Shown: positions 1 to 9,184, counted from the first letter of the stretch. The stretch: 64,000 nt of DNA from Micromonospora tarapacensis (GCF_019697375.1 NZ_JAHCDI010000004.1:3335324-3399323); one strand, 5' to 3'. Translations and numbers: made by a program. The notes: generated by a model from the sequence alone, not told the origin.

Positions 1-345
1 GACCAGGCCGGCCTCGGCCTGCTGCCGCAGCGCGCCGCCACCCCACGACTGGAACAGGTCCGGCGGCGACTTCGCCTCGAGGGTGGTCTCCAGCTTCTTC
101 TTGAACGCCTCGACCTCCAGCGGCTGGACATCGACCTTGACGTGGGTGTGTGCGCCCTCGTACTGCTGCGCCATGTCCCCCCAGAGCCCCAGCATCGGCT
201 CGGCGTCCTGGACATGCCACCAGTTGATCGTCTGCGGATCGCCTGTGGCGGCGGTCTCGCCATCCCCACACGCGCCGAGCAGGAGTGCGCCGGTGCCCGC
301 ACCGGCCAGACCCAGCAGCGAGCGGCGGGAGATGTGCGCTGTCAT
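1..345 (-). CDS. ABC transporter sugar-binding lipoprotein (N-terminal part)
   Basis: This is the start of an extracellular solute-binding protein whose remainder lies beyond the window edge; 115 codons are visible. The N-terminus carries SRRSLLGL, a twin-arginine-like motif, then a hydrophobic stretch ending in the lipobox LLGAC (Cys about residue 26), so the mature protein should be a lipid-anchored receptor outside the membrane. The next part (INWWHVQDAEP, then KKKLETTLEAKSPPDLFQSW) is typical of carbohydrate family 1 binding proteins. It is divergent from the GH43 xylosidase and shares a 258-base regulatory gap with it, so xylobiose or other xylo-oligosaccharides are the likely ligand (inferred from context). 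ATG start at 345. Confidence 0.88.
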   Translation of the reverse strand, partial: MTAHISRRSLLGLAGAGTGALLLGACGDGETAATGDPQTINWWHVQDAEPMLGLWGDMAQQYEGAHTHVKVDVQPLEVEAFKKKLETTLEAKSPPDLFQSWGGGALRQQAEAGLV

Positions 346-561
346 GGTTCGTCCCTTCTAGAACGAGTGAGGTTACGGAGTGTCGCCGAACCCGGCGGAA
401 AGCTGCGCAATAGGCCCTGGAAGTTCCAGTTCAGTACCGGTATTTTCAGTGTGATGGCGGGCACGTTACGACGCGTTTGCCTCGACGGTCAAGGGGTGCG
501 GCCGCGAGCCCACTTCGGCCGATACCGCGAGCGCAATCCTGGGCCTTCCGGACCGCACATT

Positions 562-571
562 TTTCCGGAAA
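562..571. promoter_or_regulatory. Palindrome TTTCCGGAAA in divergent promoter region
   Basis: A perfect 10-base palindrome lies 32 bases upstream of the GH43 start and also upstream of the divergent sugar-binding lipoprotein. Related TTCCGGAA-type sites recur in front of the GH10 xylanase. This suggests a shared operator for xylan-use genes; the regulator is not identified in the window. Confidence 0.5.
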
Positions 572-603
572 TAGACCGGGATCGGGATCTGAAGGAGCCG
601 AGA

Positions 604-2226
604 ATGTCGACCGAGATCGCAGACGTGGCCACCACCCGGTCGATCAGCAACCCGGTGCTCACCGGCTTCCACCCGGATCCGTCGATCCTGCGGGTCGATG
701 ACGACTACTACCTCGCGACCTCGACCTTCGAGTGGTATCCGGGGGTGCGGGTGCACCATTCGAAGGACCTGGTGCACTGGCGCGCGCTGGGCGGCATCGT
801 CAGTGGGCGCCGCCTGCTCGACCTGCGTGGTTGCGGCGACTCCAACGGAGTCTGGGCGCCCGACCTCACCTATCACGACGGGTCGTTCCACCTCGTCTAC
901 AGCGACGTGGCCAGTTTTGCCAGCGGCTACTGGGACGCACAGAACTTCCTCACCACCGCGCCGGCGATCACCGGCCCCTGGTCCGACCCGGTACGGCTGC
1001 ACTCGCACGGCTTCGACGCCGCGCTGTTCCACGACGACGACGGCACCAGCTGGCTGCTGGCGATGAGCGCCGACTGGCGTCCGGGCCGGGACCGCTTCGG
1101 CGGCATCGAGATCCAGCAGTACGATCCGGCCGGCCGGCAGCTGGTCGGCGAGTCCCGGATCATCTTCACCGGCACCCCGGTCGGCCTGACCGAGGGGCCG
1201 CACCTCTACCGCCACGACGGCTGGTACTGGCTGGTGACCGCCGAGGGCGGCACCAGCTGGGAGCACCAGGTCACGGTCGCCCGGTCCCGGAACCTGTTCG
1301 GCCCGTACGAGGTCGACCCGGCCGGGCCGCTGCTCACCTCTGTCGGCCGGCCCGACCTCACCCTGCAGAAGGCTGGCCACGGCAGCCTGGTCCGCACCCA
1401 GCACGGCGACTGGTATCTCGCCCACCTGGTGGGCCGCCCCTACACCCCGTTGGGCAACTGCGTCCTCGGCCGGGAGACCGCGTTGCAGAGGGTCGACTGG
1501 TCGCCGGGCGGCTGGCCCAGCATCCCCGGCGGCGTACCGGCCGACGAGATCGCCGCGCCCGGCCTGCCGGACCACCCGTGGCCCGACGAGCCGGCCACCG
1601 ACGACTTCGACGCCCCGGAGCTGGCCAGTTGGTGGTCGACCCTGCGCCGGCCGGCCACCGACGACTGGATCGACCTACGCTCCCGTCCCTCGCACCTGCG
1701 CGTCCACGGTGGCCAGTCACCGGTCGGCAGGCAGACGCCGAGCCTGGTGGCACGGCGGGTCGGTGCGGCACGGTGCTCGCTGGAGACCGCCGTCGAGTTC
1801 GACCCGGGCAACTACCGGCACCTGGCCGGGGTCACCGGCTACTACAACACCCAGAACTGGCACCACCTCTACCTGACCCGCGCCGACGACGGGCGTGCCG
1901 TGCTGGAGCTGCTCAGCTGCGACAGCGGCCGACGCACCGCGTACCCGCAACTCAGCGTCGACACCGGTGGTGCCCGCCGGGTCGGCCTGCGGGTGACCTT
2001 CGACGGCCCGGTGCTGCGGTTCGCCTACGACCTGGGCGCCGGCTGGCAGCAGGTGCCCGTCGAGTTGGACGCCACCATCCTGTCCGACGAGCACGCGGCC
2101 CAGATCATCGACGGCGAACCAGCGGCCTGGGGCTTCACCGGCGCCTTCCTCGGTCTCTGGGTGCAGGATCTCGGCGGCGACGGCCGCTACGCCGACTTCG
2201 CCCACGCCACCTATCTCGAACCCTGA
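604..2226 (+). CDS. Glycoside hydrolase family 43 beta-xylosidase
   Basis: A 540-residue cytoplasmic enzyme without a signal peptide, predicted to release xylose (and possibly arabinose) from imported xylo-oligosaccharides. The N-terminal five-bladed propeller shows the expected GH43 residues: Asp in GFHPDPSIL (general base), Asp in NGVWAPDLTY (pKa modulator) and Glu in GLTEGPHLY (general acid). The last ~200 residues form the beta-sandwich domain usual in XynB-type GH43 enzymes. I chose ATG 604 because AAGGAG lies 6 bases ahead and the protein begins just before the first propeller strand; the open frame continues upstream without conserved sequence. The neighbours are a sugar-binding lipoprotein and a GH10 xylanase, giving a xylan-use cluster. 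Confidence 0.92.
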   Translation: MSTEIADVATTRSISNPVLTGFHPDPSILRVDDDYYLATSTFEWYPGVRVHHSKDLVHWRALGGIVSGRRLLDLRGCGDSNGVWAPDLTYHDGSFHLVYSDVASFASGYWDAQNFLTTAPAITGPWSDPVRLHSHGFDAALFHDDDGTSWLLAMSADWRPGRDRFGGIEIQQYDPAGRQLVGESRIIFTGTPVGLTEGPHLYRHDGWYWLVTAEGGTSWEHQVTVARSRNLFGPYEVDPAGPLLTSVGRPDLTLQKAGHGSLVRTQHGDWYLAHLVGRPYTPLGNCVLGRETALQRVDWSPGGWPSIPGGVPADEIAAPGLPDHPWPDEPATDDFDAPELASWWSTLRRPATDDWIDLRSRPSHLRVHGGQSPVGRQTPSLVARRVGAARCSLETAVEFDPGNYRHLAGVTGYYNTQNWHHLYLTRADDGRAVLELLSCDSGRRTAYPQLSVDTGGARRVGLRVTFDGPVLRFAYDLGAGWQQVPVELDATILSDEHAAQIIDGEPAAWGFTGAFLGLWVQDLGGDGRYADFAHATYLEP

Positions 2227-2693
2227 TCCCACCGGCTGGACCGGCACGCCCGACTCCCGTCGCACCGATCGGCGGCTTCGAGCCCGCCCTGCCGGGCGCC
2301 GTAGGCTCGGCCCGGCTCGGCTGCCCCGGGGCCGCCAGCCCTGCCCGGACCGCCGGCCGCCAGCAGGCCACAGGCTGGCCGGCGCGGTCTGAATTCGGCC
2401 GACGAGGTAACGCCCGGCTGGATCGGATCCGGAAGTTTCCGGTCCCCACTGTGCACGGTGCCAGCAGTGCACACGGCGGGTTTCCGGAAGTATTCGTGGT
2501 TGACTGCGGCCATCGATGGCCCTAACGTTTCGGCCAAGTTACCGATCGCTATCCGGAACATATCGGCGTCCGCTTGCCCGATCCCGAACGCCCGGCCCCG
2601 GCGCCGACCCACCACGTCCAAACCGCTCGGCACCTGACCCGAACCCTGCACTTCATGATCGACATTGGTCGATTGATATGGAAAGGAAGGCAG
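2227..2693. promoter_or_regulatory. Xylanase upstream region with repeated CCGGAA/TTCCGG sites
   Basis: This 467-base gap has no convincing gene. It holds CCGGAA-GT-TTCCGG (2429-2442), TTTCCGGAAG (2481-2490) and TATCCGGAAC (2551-2560). Between the first two lies an inverted repeat TGTGCAC/GTGCACA (2450-2473). The sites resemble the palindrome upstream of the GH43 gene at 562-571, so they are probable operators for a xylan-responsive regulator. The first 170 bases contain only GC-rich hairpin-forming sequence, perhaps the end of the GH43 transcript. Confidence 0.5.
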
Positions 2694-3887
2694 ATGAAGT
2701 TGAGACGGTGGATGTCCGTCGGCGCGGTCGCCGTGGCGACCGTGGCGGCATTGAACACGGTGCCGGCCACCGCCGGCAAGCCGTACGACCCGACCGCGAA
2801 GACGCTGGGCGCGCTCGGCCTGCGCCATGGCCTCCAGATCGGCACCGCGGTCAGCATGGACGCCCTCAACGATGCCGACGACCCGCAGTACCGCAAGATC
2901 GCCGCGACCGAGTTCTCCTCGGTCACCGCCGAGAACGTGATGAAGTGGGAGAGCCTCGAACCCACCCGCGGCACCTACAACTGGGGCCCCGCCGACCAGC
3001 TGGTCGAGTTCGCCAAGCGCAACCGGCAGAGCGTGCGCGGCCACGTCCTGGTGTGGCACAACCAGCTGCCCGAGTGGCTCACCAGCGGCGTCGCCGACGG
3101 CTCCATCAGCAAGCAGGAACTGCGGGAGCTGCTGCGCAAGCACATCACCACCGTGGTCAAGCGCTACAAGGGCAAGGTCTGGCAGTGGGACGTGGTCAAC
3201 GAGGCGGTCAGCGACCCCTGGGACACCCCGCCCACCCTGCACTACAAGGGCTTCTGGGCCGAGAACCTCGGGCCCGGCTACCTCGCCGACGCGTTCCGCT
3301 GGGCCCGCGCCGCCGACCCGAGGGCGCTGCTGTTCTACAACGACTACAACATCGAGGCGTTCGGCTCCGGCGACCCGGCCGACGACAAGACCCAGTTCGT
3401 CTACGACATGGTCAAGCGGCTGCGCGCCCAGGGCGTACCGATCGACGGCGTCGGCGCTCAGGGTCACCTCGGCACCCAGTACGGCAACTTCAACACCTTC
3501 CAGGTGACCGAGGCGCTGAAGAAGTTCACCTCGCTCGGGCTCGCCACCGCGTTCACCGAGGTCGACGTCCGTAGTCAGCTGACCGAGGGCGTCCAGGCCG
3601 GCAACTCCGAGGAGATCAACCCCAGGTTGCAGGCGTCGGCGGCCAACTTCAGCGTGCTGATGAAGGCCTGCCTCGCGGTGCGCAGCTGCCTGTCGTACAC
3701 CGTCTGGGGCTTCAGCGACAACCACTCCTGGGTGCCCGGCTGGTTCGAAGACCCGCCGGAGGGCCTGGCCACCATCTACGACGAGAACTACCAGCCCAAG
3801 CTCGCGTACCACGAGATCAAGTCCGACCTGATCTTCGCCGGTCCGCCGTACGTCCTGCCACGTATCGCGCCCAGGCCCCGCCGCTGA
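2694..3887 (+). CDS. Secreted GH10 endo-1,4-beta-xylanase
   Basis: A 397-residue secreted xylanase. A signal peptide with a short basic start and hydrophobic core ends near residue 27 (ATAG). A single GH10 barrel follows. Diagnostic blocks are ENVMKWE, GHVLVWHNQLPEW, the acid/base Glu in WDVVNEAV (about residue 170) and the nucleophile Glu in FTEVDVR (about residue 289). No carbohydrate-binding module is present, so it is a single-domain enzyme that cuts soluble or exposed xylan outside the cell. I chose ATG 2694 because AAGGAAGG lies just upstream and it directly precedes the signal peptide. The upstream CCGGAA/TTCCGG repeats suggest control shared with the GH43 gene. Confidence 0.94.
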   Translation: MKLRRWMSVGAVAVATVAALNTVPATAGKPYDPTAKTLGALGLRHGLQIGTAVSMDALNDADDPQYRKIAATEFSSVTAENVMKWESLEPTRGTYNWGPADQLVEFAKRNRQSVRGHVLVWHNQLPEWLTSGVADGSISKQELRELLRKHITTVVKRYKGKVWQWDVVNEAVSDPWDTPPTLHYKGFWAENLGPGYLADAFRWARAADPRALLFYNDYNIEAFGSGDPADDKTQFVYDMVKRLRAQGVPIDGVGAQGHLGTQYGNFNTFQVTEALKKFTSLGLATAFTEVDVRSQLTEGVQAGNSEEINPRLQASAANFSVLMKACLAVRSCLSYTVWGFSDNHSWVPGWFEDPPEGLATIYDENYQPKLAYHEIKSDLIFAGPPYVLPRIAPRPRR

Positions 3888-4049
3888 CGCCCCGTCGCGG
3901 AGGGTACTAGACCAACCACCACCACCGGGCCGTGTGGGGCGTCGCCCGCCCACACGGCCCACCCCGCCGCCGGTCCCGCGACCGGCGGCCGGACCGGTAT
4001 CGGCGCCGGCCCGGCGACCCGCCACCCAACCCACCGGAAGGTCCGACCG

Positions 4050-4735
4050 ATGTCGTCAACCACGCACCCCCTGCGCCTCCCGCGTCTCGCCGCGCTCGGG
4101 CCCGGCGCCGGCCCCCACCGGTACGCCCCGTCGAGACGATCGGCACCGACCGCGTCGTCTGCCTCACCTTCGACGACGGGCCGCACCCGACGCACACCAC
4201 GCGCCTGCTCGACGTGCTGGCGGCCCACCAGGTCCGAGCGGTCTTCTTCCTCCAGGGCAACCACGCCATCGAACACCCCGAGGTGGTACGCCGGATCGCC
4301 GCGGCCGGTCACGCGCTGGGCAACCACGGGATGCGGCACGACGACATGGGCACCTGGACCGCCGGCCGGGTCGCCTCGGACCTGCTGGAGACCAACGCGG
4401 TCATCCGGCACGCGGTGCCGCACGCCCGCATCCCCTACTTCCGGGCACCGTACGGCGCCTGGGGTCAGACCCCCACCGTGGCGACCGCACTCGGGATGCG
4501 GCCGATGGGGTGGCGGCTCGCGGTGACCGACTGGGAGCCGCCCGGCACCGAGGAACTTCAGCGGCGGATCACCGACGGCGTCGCGCCGGGCGCGGTGGTG
4601 CTGCTGCACGACGGCGGCGGGGACCGAAGTCAAACCGTCGACGCCGTCGCCCGGGCGATCCCGGCGTTGCGGGCCACCGGCTGGCGTTTCACCCTGCCCG
4701 ACAGCCCCCGAGTCGCCGCCGGCGTCCACGGCTGA
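4050..4735 (+). CDS. Polysaccharide deacetylase (NodB domain), probable frameshift near 4126
   Basis: NodB-type deacetylase: VVCLTFDDGPHPT has the metal-binding Asp pair, ALGNHGMRHDD supplies the first His-containing motif, and YFRAPYGAW and VVLLHDGGG complete the active site. Family members remove acetyl groups from xylan, chitin or peptidoglycan; xylan is suggested by the neighbouring xylanase. ATG 4050 has a GGAAGG ribosome site 8 bases ahead, but it is out of frame with the NodB domain. High GC at third codon positions follows the 4050 frame until the CCCC run at 4126-4129 and then follows the domain frame. One extra C there would join them as ...RYAPVETIGTDR. Read without correction, the domain frame is open from GTG 3932. 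Confidence 0.72.
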
Positions 4736-4817
4736 GCGGCCACCGACGCCACCGCCTACCAGTCGGTGGCACGCTGGACGACCTCACATCGAAAGGATCG
4801 CGTGGGCGGTCAGGATG

Positions 4818-5741
4818 TCAGGATGTGATTGAGAGGCCCAGGTCCTCTACCGTTTCCCAGAGCTGTCGTTCACGATCGGGGTCGTAGGACTCCTTGGACG
4901 AGGAGACTTCCCGGGTGCGGTCGATGTAGGAGCCGGAAGGTGCCGGGATACGCCCGAGCGCGACGTCGGCGAGGTGTCGGCCGGCGTCCTTCTGGCTCGA
5001 TGCCATCGGGGTCAGCGTCATCAGCGGCATGATCCGTCGCCCCACGAACCGGACGGCTGCGCCTGCTTCGCGGCTCAGGCCGGTGCCGGGCACGAACCCG
5101 GGGTTGTAGGCGACGATGTCGACGCCCGGTGGCAGACGCCGTGCGTACTCGTGGATGAGGTATATCGCGGCGAGCTTGCTGGTGGAGTATGCGGTCCCGC
5201 CCGCTGTGACGGTGTTCGGCTTCGGGAACGCGCGGATGCGGGCCAGGCTGGCCGGGTCTTGCCAGGACGGCCCGGGCATCATTCCCGCGTTGTGGCGAAA
5301 GTCGCCGAAGTGAGCGTCGCTGACGGTGAGCACGATCCGGGACGGCGCCTTGAATCGGTCCTGCAGAAGGCGGAGCAGGACGTGATTGGCGAGGACGTTG
5401 ACGGCGAATGTCGCCTCGAACCCGTCCGGGCTCTCCGTTACGTTGTTCGTGTAGAGCAGGCCGGCGTTGCCGACGAATCCACGCAGCGGCGGCAGATCTC
5501 CCGCGTCGAGCCGTTGGATCAGCTCGTCGGCCGCCGCACGGACGCTGCCCAGTGACGACAGGTCCGTCGGGATTGATGTCACGACGCGTCCGCCTCGGCC
5601 GAGATGAGCGGCGAGCTCGGTGCCGGCGGCACCACGGGCCAGGAGCACGAGGTGCGCCTCAGGATCACCGTCGAGGATGCGCTCGACGGCGACACGGCCG
5701 AACCCCCGAGTCGCGCCGGTCATGACAATGGTGTGGGTCAC
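4818..5741 (-). CDS. SDR family NAD(P)-dependent oxidoreductase
   Basis: A 307-residue short-chain dehydrogenase/reductase, longer than the classical ~250. The cofactor site TGATRGFG lies at the N-terminus, GNAG is in FVGNAGLLYT, and the catalytic Tyr and Lys are in TAYSTSKLAAIYL. The shape resembles retinol-dehydrogenase/WW-oxidoreductase-like SDRs, but the substrate cannot be told. GTG start at 5741 has AGGGAG upstream. It is divergent from a TetR-type regulator at 5931, with palindromic sequence between them, so the regulator probably controls this gene. Confidence 0.87.
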   Translation of the reverse strand: MTHTIVMTGATRGFGRVAVERILDGDPEAHLVLLARGAAGTELAAHLGRGGRVVTSIPTDLSSLGSVRAAADELIQRLDAGDLPPLRGFVGNAGLLYTNNVTESPDGFEATFAVNVLANHVLLRLLQDRFKAPSRIVLTVSDAHFGDFRHNAGMMPGPSWQDPASLARIRAFPKPNTVTAGGTAYSTSKLAAIYLIHEYARRLPPGVDIVAYNPGFVPGTGLSREAGAAVRFVGRRIMPLMTLTPMASSQKDAGRHLADVALGRIPAPSGSYIDRTREVSSSKESYDPDRERQLWETVEDLGLSITS

Positions 5742-5840
5742 GGAATTCTCCCTCGTTGAAGACTTGTGGACGTGCCCGGCGCGCCGAAGCCCGACGAGCT
5801 GCCGGTGACGAGGGCGGTCCTGTCATGCCCACCCCTTAAC

Positions 5841-5870
5841 TATGTAACGTAAATTTACTACGTATAGCTA
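5841..5870. promoter_or_regulatory. AT-rich palindromic operator between SDR and tetR genes
   Basis: An AT-rich patch in a very GC-rich context contains the perfect palindrome GTAAATTTAC (5849-5858) and TACGTA (5859-5864), inside a looser repeat with CTAT/ATAG ends. Its place between the divergent SDR and TetR genes suggests the TetR operator and overlapping promoters. Confidence 0.55.
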
Positions 5871-5930
5871 CGGTAGCGTTCCTTTGCTCGATCGTCAACG
5901 GTGCCCCTTTTACGAGATAAAGTAAGCCGC

Positions 5931-6578
5931 ATGTCACCCCGACCCTCCGCCTCCGAACGACTCGACCGCGACGAGGTCCTGTCCACCGCCCTCGCCATCG
6001 CCGACGCCGACGGACTCGACGCCGTCACGCTGCGCCGGGTCGCCGCCGCCTGGAACGTCACACCCATGGCGCTGTACTGGCACTTCAAGGACAAGGACGC
6101 CCTGCTCGACGCGCTGGTCGAACGGATCCTCGGCGAGGTGGACCTGACCGCCGGCGGCACGGCCGACCTGCGTACCGTGATGACGGCCCTGCTGCGGGTC
6201 CTGCGCGCGCACCCCGCCCTCGCCGAGATCACGCCGATCCGCCTCATGCGCACCGACGCCGGCATCGATCTGGCCGAGCGGGTCATCGCCCTGCTGCGCG
6301 GCGAGGGGCACTCACCGGTGGCCGCCGCCCAGCTAAGCATCTTCCTGCTCAACGCGCTGATCGGGTTGGTGATCCGCCAGCCGGGTGACCCCGCCGCCGC
6401 CGACCCGGCCCTGCGGGAGTCCCTGCTCACCGCCAAGCGCGCGCGACTGAAGTCACTCTCCCCGCAGGACTACCCCCACCTGACCGAAACCGCCGACTTC
6501 TTCCTCGGCCTGCCCGACGAGCAGGAGTACTACGAGCGAGGTCTGACCATGCTCATCGACGGGGTACGTCTCACCTGA
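5931..6578 (+). CDS. TetR family transcriptional regulator
   Basis: A 215-residue one-component repressor. The N-terminal helix-turn-helix spans about residues 12-58: VLSTALAIADADGLDAVTLR, then a recognition helix ending in PMALYWHFKDKDALLDAL, a hallmark of the TetR family. The C-terminal half is a ligand-binding domain of the TetR_C type. It is divergent from the SDR gene with a palindromic patch between, so it probably represses that gene and itself. I chose ATG 5931; a GTG ten codons upstream is possible. The ribosome site is weak for either start. Confidence 0.88.
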   Translation: MSPRPSASERLDRDEVLSTALAIADADGLDAVTLRRVAAAWNVTPMALYWHFKDKDALLDALVERILGEVDLTAGGTADLRTVMTALLRVLRAHPALAEITPIRLMRTDAGIDLAERVIALLRGEGHSPVAAAQLSIFLLNALIGLVIRQPGDPAAADPALRESLLTAKRARLKSLSPQDYPHLTETADFFLGLPDEQEYYERGLTMLIDGVRLT

Positions 6579-6719
6579 TCAGCCGAGCACAGGGGACACT
6601 GCGAAGTTGCCGCAAGGACCGTGCCCACTGGACGCGCCCAGGCCTTCAGGCGGCGGCTCGGGCGTGGTCGCGTACTCCGGCGAAGCCGCCCTTGAGCAGA
6701 ACGGTCTATGTCTTTCGGG

Positions 6720-6791
6720 TGGGCGATACTGGGTTTGAACCAGTGACCTCTTCCGTGTCAAGGAAGCGCGCTCCCACTGCGCCAATCGCCC
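6720..6791 (-). tRNA. tRNA-Val (GAC)
   Basis: The reverse strand folds as a 72-base cloverleaf: acceptor GGGCGAT pairs with ATCGCCC, the anticodon stem CTTCC/GGAAG encloses loop TTGACAC (anticodon GAC), and the T loop is GGTTCAAACC. The CCA tail is not encoded. It is identical to the copy at 9788-9859. Confidence 0.95.
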
Positions 6792-6824
6792 GCGACGATC
6801 GCCCCCACAGGTACGGCGATCTCG

Positions 6825-6897
6825 AGCGGACGACGGGATTCGAACCCGCGACCCTCACCTTGGCAAGGTGATGCGCTACCAGCTGCGCTACGTCCGC
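6825..6897 (-). tRNA. tRNA-Gly (GCC)
   Basis: A 73-base cloverleaf on the reverse strand with acceptor GCGGACG/CGTCCGC, anticodon stem TCACC/GGTGA around TTGCCAA (anticodon GCC) and T loop GGTTCGAATCC. It lies 33 bases upstream of the tRNA-Val and is probably cotranscribed with it. A -10-like TAGAGT on the reverse strand (6925-6930) precedes it. The tRNA body is identical to the copy at 9977-10049. Confidence 0.95.
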
Positions 6898-7047
6898 CTG
6901 CCCCGGCTGGCGGGGACGGGGGCTACTCTACCCGACGACAAGATCGCCCGGGCGGCGGCCCCGACGCTGCCGTGATTGCGCCGCTCACCGCCGGGGTACA
7001 GACGTCCCTCGACAGCACACCGCATCCCCTGGACAAAGGAGGCTGTC

Positions 7048-7290
7048 ATGGGTATCGGCACCAGTATCTTCCTGCTGGCGCTCGGCGCCATCCTCACCTT
7101 CGCGGTCAACGCCAGCATCGGCGGGCTCGACCTGGACGTGGTCGGCTGGATCCTGATGGCCGCCGGCGTACTCGGCCTGATCTTGACGACGCTCGTGTGG
7201 GGACGCCGCCGCCAGGCGGTCTCCGGCCCGGAGGAGCCGGTGGAGTACCGCCGGGTCGAGGAACGCCGGGACGCCGGGACGCCGCTGTAA
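7048..7290 (+). CDS. Small DUF6458-type membrane protein
   Basis: An 80-residue protein with two predicted membrane helices (SIFLLALGAILTFAV and VVGWILMAAGVLGLILTTLV) joined by a short loop with GGLDLD, then a charged, Arg/Glu-rich cytoplasmic tail. This arrangement matches the actinobacterial DUF6458 family, whose function is unknown. ATG 7048 has a strong AAGGAGG site. It stands alone between the first tRNA cluster and the convergent monooxygenase gene. Confidence 0.8.
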   Translation: MGIGTSIFLLALGAILTFAVNASIGGLDLDVVGWILMAAGVLGLILTTLVWGRRRQAVSGPEEPVEYRRVEERRDAGTPL

Positions 7291-7361
7291 CCAGCGTGTG
7301 GCGGTCGACTGGGACCACGGTGGCGGTCACCGTCCGGTGACCGCCACCGCCGTCTGCCGGC

Positions 7362-8579
7362 TCAGGACGGCCGGCCAGCCAGCTCCGTGGCGACCGGGGT
7401 GTCCCAGTCGATCCGGTACCGCTGCTCCGGGCCGAGCGTCCGTTCCGGATCGAGGAACGTACGCAACGCCAGCGGCATCATGATCCGCATCATCCGCTTC
7501 GCGACCGGCCCGGCCGTCTTGGTGGAGGTGGTCTGCCGGCCGCGCCGGATGACCTTCTCCACCCGCACCCGGCGCAGCCGCTCGTAGGCGGCGAACGCGG
7601 CCGGCACGTCGGGGCAGTCCCGCAGGCACCGGGACAGTTGCACCGCGCTCTCCACGGCCAGCGACGCGCCCTGGCCGGAGCTGGGCGACGGCGCGTGCAC
7701 CGCGTCACCGACCAGGACCATCCGCCCGGCGTGCCAGCGCGGCACGGAGGGCATGCTCTCGATGGACCCCACGGCGACCAGGTCCTCGGGCTCGGTGTGG
7801 GCCAGCACCTGCCGGGCCGGCACGTCGTCGGCGAACACCGTACGCAGCCGGCGAAGCCACTGCTGCCTCGGGACCTGGTTCGCCCGCGCGTAGCTGACCG
7901 GCTGCCGGTCCGGCACGTTGGCGAACCAGGCGGTCCGGCCGTCGGGCTGCACCCAGTAGCCGAAGAACGCCCGGGAGCCGAAGACGAAGTACATCGCCTC
8001 CGGGTCGGCGTCGGGCACCGCGTACCGGGCGGCGCCGCCGAGGTTGAGCAGCGGCAGCACCTGCGGAGCGGGCGCCTGCGGGTCGATGAGCGTGCGTACC
8101 CGGGACCGGATGCCGTCCGCGCCGATCAGGACGTCGGCGGTGGCGGTGGAGCCGTCGGCGAACCGGGCGAGCACGCCGTCAGGGCTCTGCTCGGCGTCGA
8201 CCAACCGCTTGTCGTACCCAATCCGCACGCCCTGCGCCTGCGCCCGCTCGCGCAGCACCCGAGCCAGGTCGTCGCGCCAGAGCCCGAGCGTCACCGGCTC
8301 GACGGCGACGTGCGGGAACGCTCCGATCCGGCTGCCCCGGCCGTCGGTGACGACCGTGCGCCGCATCGGTAGGCCGACGCCCCGGACGGCCTGCTCGGCG
8401 TCGACGCAGCGCAACGCGGCCAGCCCGTTGGGCGCCACGGTCAGGGTGACGCCTCCATCGGCAGCCGGCGGGTACGCCTCGTGGACCGTGGCCTCGATTC
8501 CCGCGCGGCGCAGCGCCATCGCGGTCACCGGACCGGCGATCCCTCCGCCGATCACCAGCGCCGTTCGGACAGCTGTCAT
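7362..8579 (-). CDS. FAD-dependent monooxygenase (PHBH fold)
   Basis: A 405-residue flavin monooxygenase. The N-terminal Rossmann motif is ALVIGGGIAGPVTAMAL; the middle motif DVLIGADGIRSRVR is the DG motif that contacts FAD and NAD(P)H; GRMVLVGDAVHAPSPSSGQG is the GD motif binding the FAD ribityl chain. All three are typical of p-hydroxybenzoate hydroxylase-type enzymes that hydroxylate aromatic compounds or antibiotics. The substrate is unknown. The start overlaps the stop of the upstream PadR gene by four bases (ATGA), so the two are translationally coupled and probably share regulation by that repressor. Confidence 0.9.
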   Translation of the reverse strand: MTAVRTALVIGGGIAGPVTAMALRRAGIEATVHEAYPPAADGGVTLTVAPNGLAALRCVDAEQAVRGVGLPMRRTVVTDGRGSRIGAFPHVAVEPVTLGLWRDDLARVLRERAQAQGVRIGYDKRLVDAEQSPDGVLARFADGSTATADVLIGADGIRSRVRTLIDPQAPAPQVLPLLNLGGAARYAVPDADPEAMYFVFGSRAFFGYWVQPDGRTAWFANVPDRQPVSYARANQVPRQQWLRRLRTVFADDVPARQVLAHTEPEDLVAVGSIESMPSVPRWHAGRMVLVGDAVHAPSPSSGQGASLAVESAVQLSRCLRDCPDVPAAFAAYERLRRVRVEKVIRRGRQTTSTKTAGPVAKRMMRIMMPLALRTFLDPERTLGPEQRYRIDWDTPVATELAGRPS

Positions 8580-9172
8580 GTGCGACCCCCCATGGTCTCC
8601 TGCCAGGACTGTGCGTAGTCCGGCTGCTTGAGTGATTCGACGAGTTCGGCGACGAACCGGCGCTCCGCCTCCAGCAACGCGAGCGCGTACTGCTCCTCGA
8701 CCAGGAAGATCCACGCGACGCCGTCGGCACGGGCGTCGTCCATGGTCGTTCGGGTCTCCTCGATCCGGCCGGCCAGCGCCGCGCTGCGGCGCCGGAGCAC
8801 CTCGACGGCCTCGTCGGGCGGGAGCAGGCTGAGCAGCGACAGGGCGACGGCGAAGTGCGGATGCTCCTCGCGTGGCTGGGCCAGCAGGGAGCGCAGCCAG
8901 TCGTGCACCTCGTGCCGGCCCTCGTCGGTGATCGCGTAGACGGTGCGTTCCGGGCGGGCGCTGTCCCGGACCGTCTCCTGCGCGGCGACGAAGCCGGCCC
9001 GGGTGAGCTGCTCGATGACCATGTAGAGCGAGCTGCGGGTGTAGCGGATGTGCCGGTCCTTGCCGGTCTGCTTCAGCCGCCGGCCCAGCTCGTAGGGGTG
9101 CATCGGCTCCCACAGCAGCCAGGCCAGCACGGCCAGGGCGAGCGGGTTGGGCACCCTCCGACGACGCTCCAC
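8576..9172 (-). CDS. PadR family transcriptional regulator
   Basis: A 198-residue regulator with a PadR winged helix at residues ~10-85 (LAWLLWEPMHPYELGRRL, SSLYMVIEQLTRAGFV, TVYAITDEGRHEVHDWL) and a C-terminal helical dimerization part of the Vir-like type. GTG 9172 has AAGGGAG ahead of it. It is first in a two-gene operon with the FAD monooxygenase, fitting a local repressor released by an aromatic substrate or drug. Repeated GGATCGACTAT elements lie directly upstream. Confidence 0.88.
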   Translation of the reverse strand: MERRRRVPNPLALAVLAWLLWEPMHPYELGRRLKQTGKDRHIRYTRSSLYMVIEQLTRAGFVAAQETVRDSARPERTVYAITDEGRHEVHDWLRSLLAQPREEHPHFAVALSLLSLLPPDEAVEVLRRRSAALAGRIEETRTTMDDARADGVAWIFLVEEQYALALLEAERRFVAELVESLKQPDYAQSWQETMGGRT

Positions 9173-9184
9173 GACGACTCCCTT

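Noticed and set aside
466..1575. 369-residue minus-strand frame opposite GH43
   Set aside because: Low-complexity shadow of the GH43 gene.
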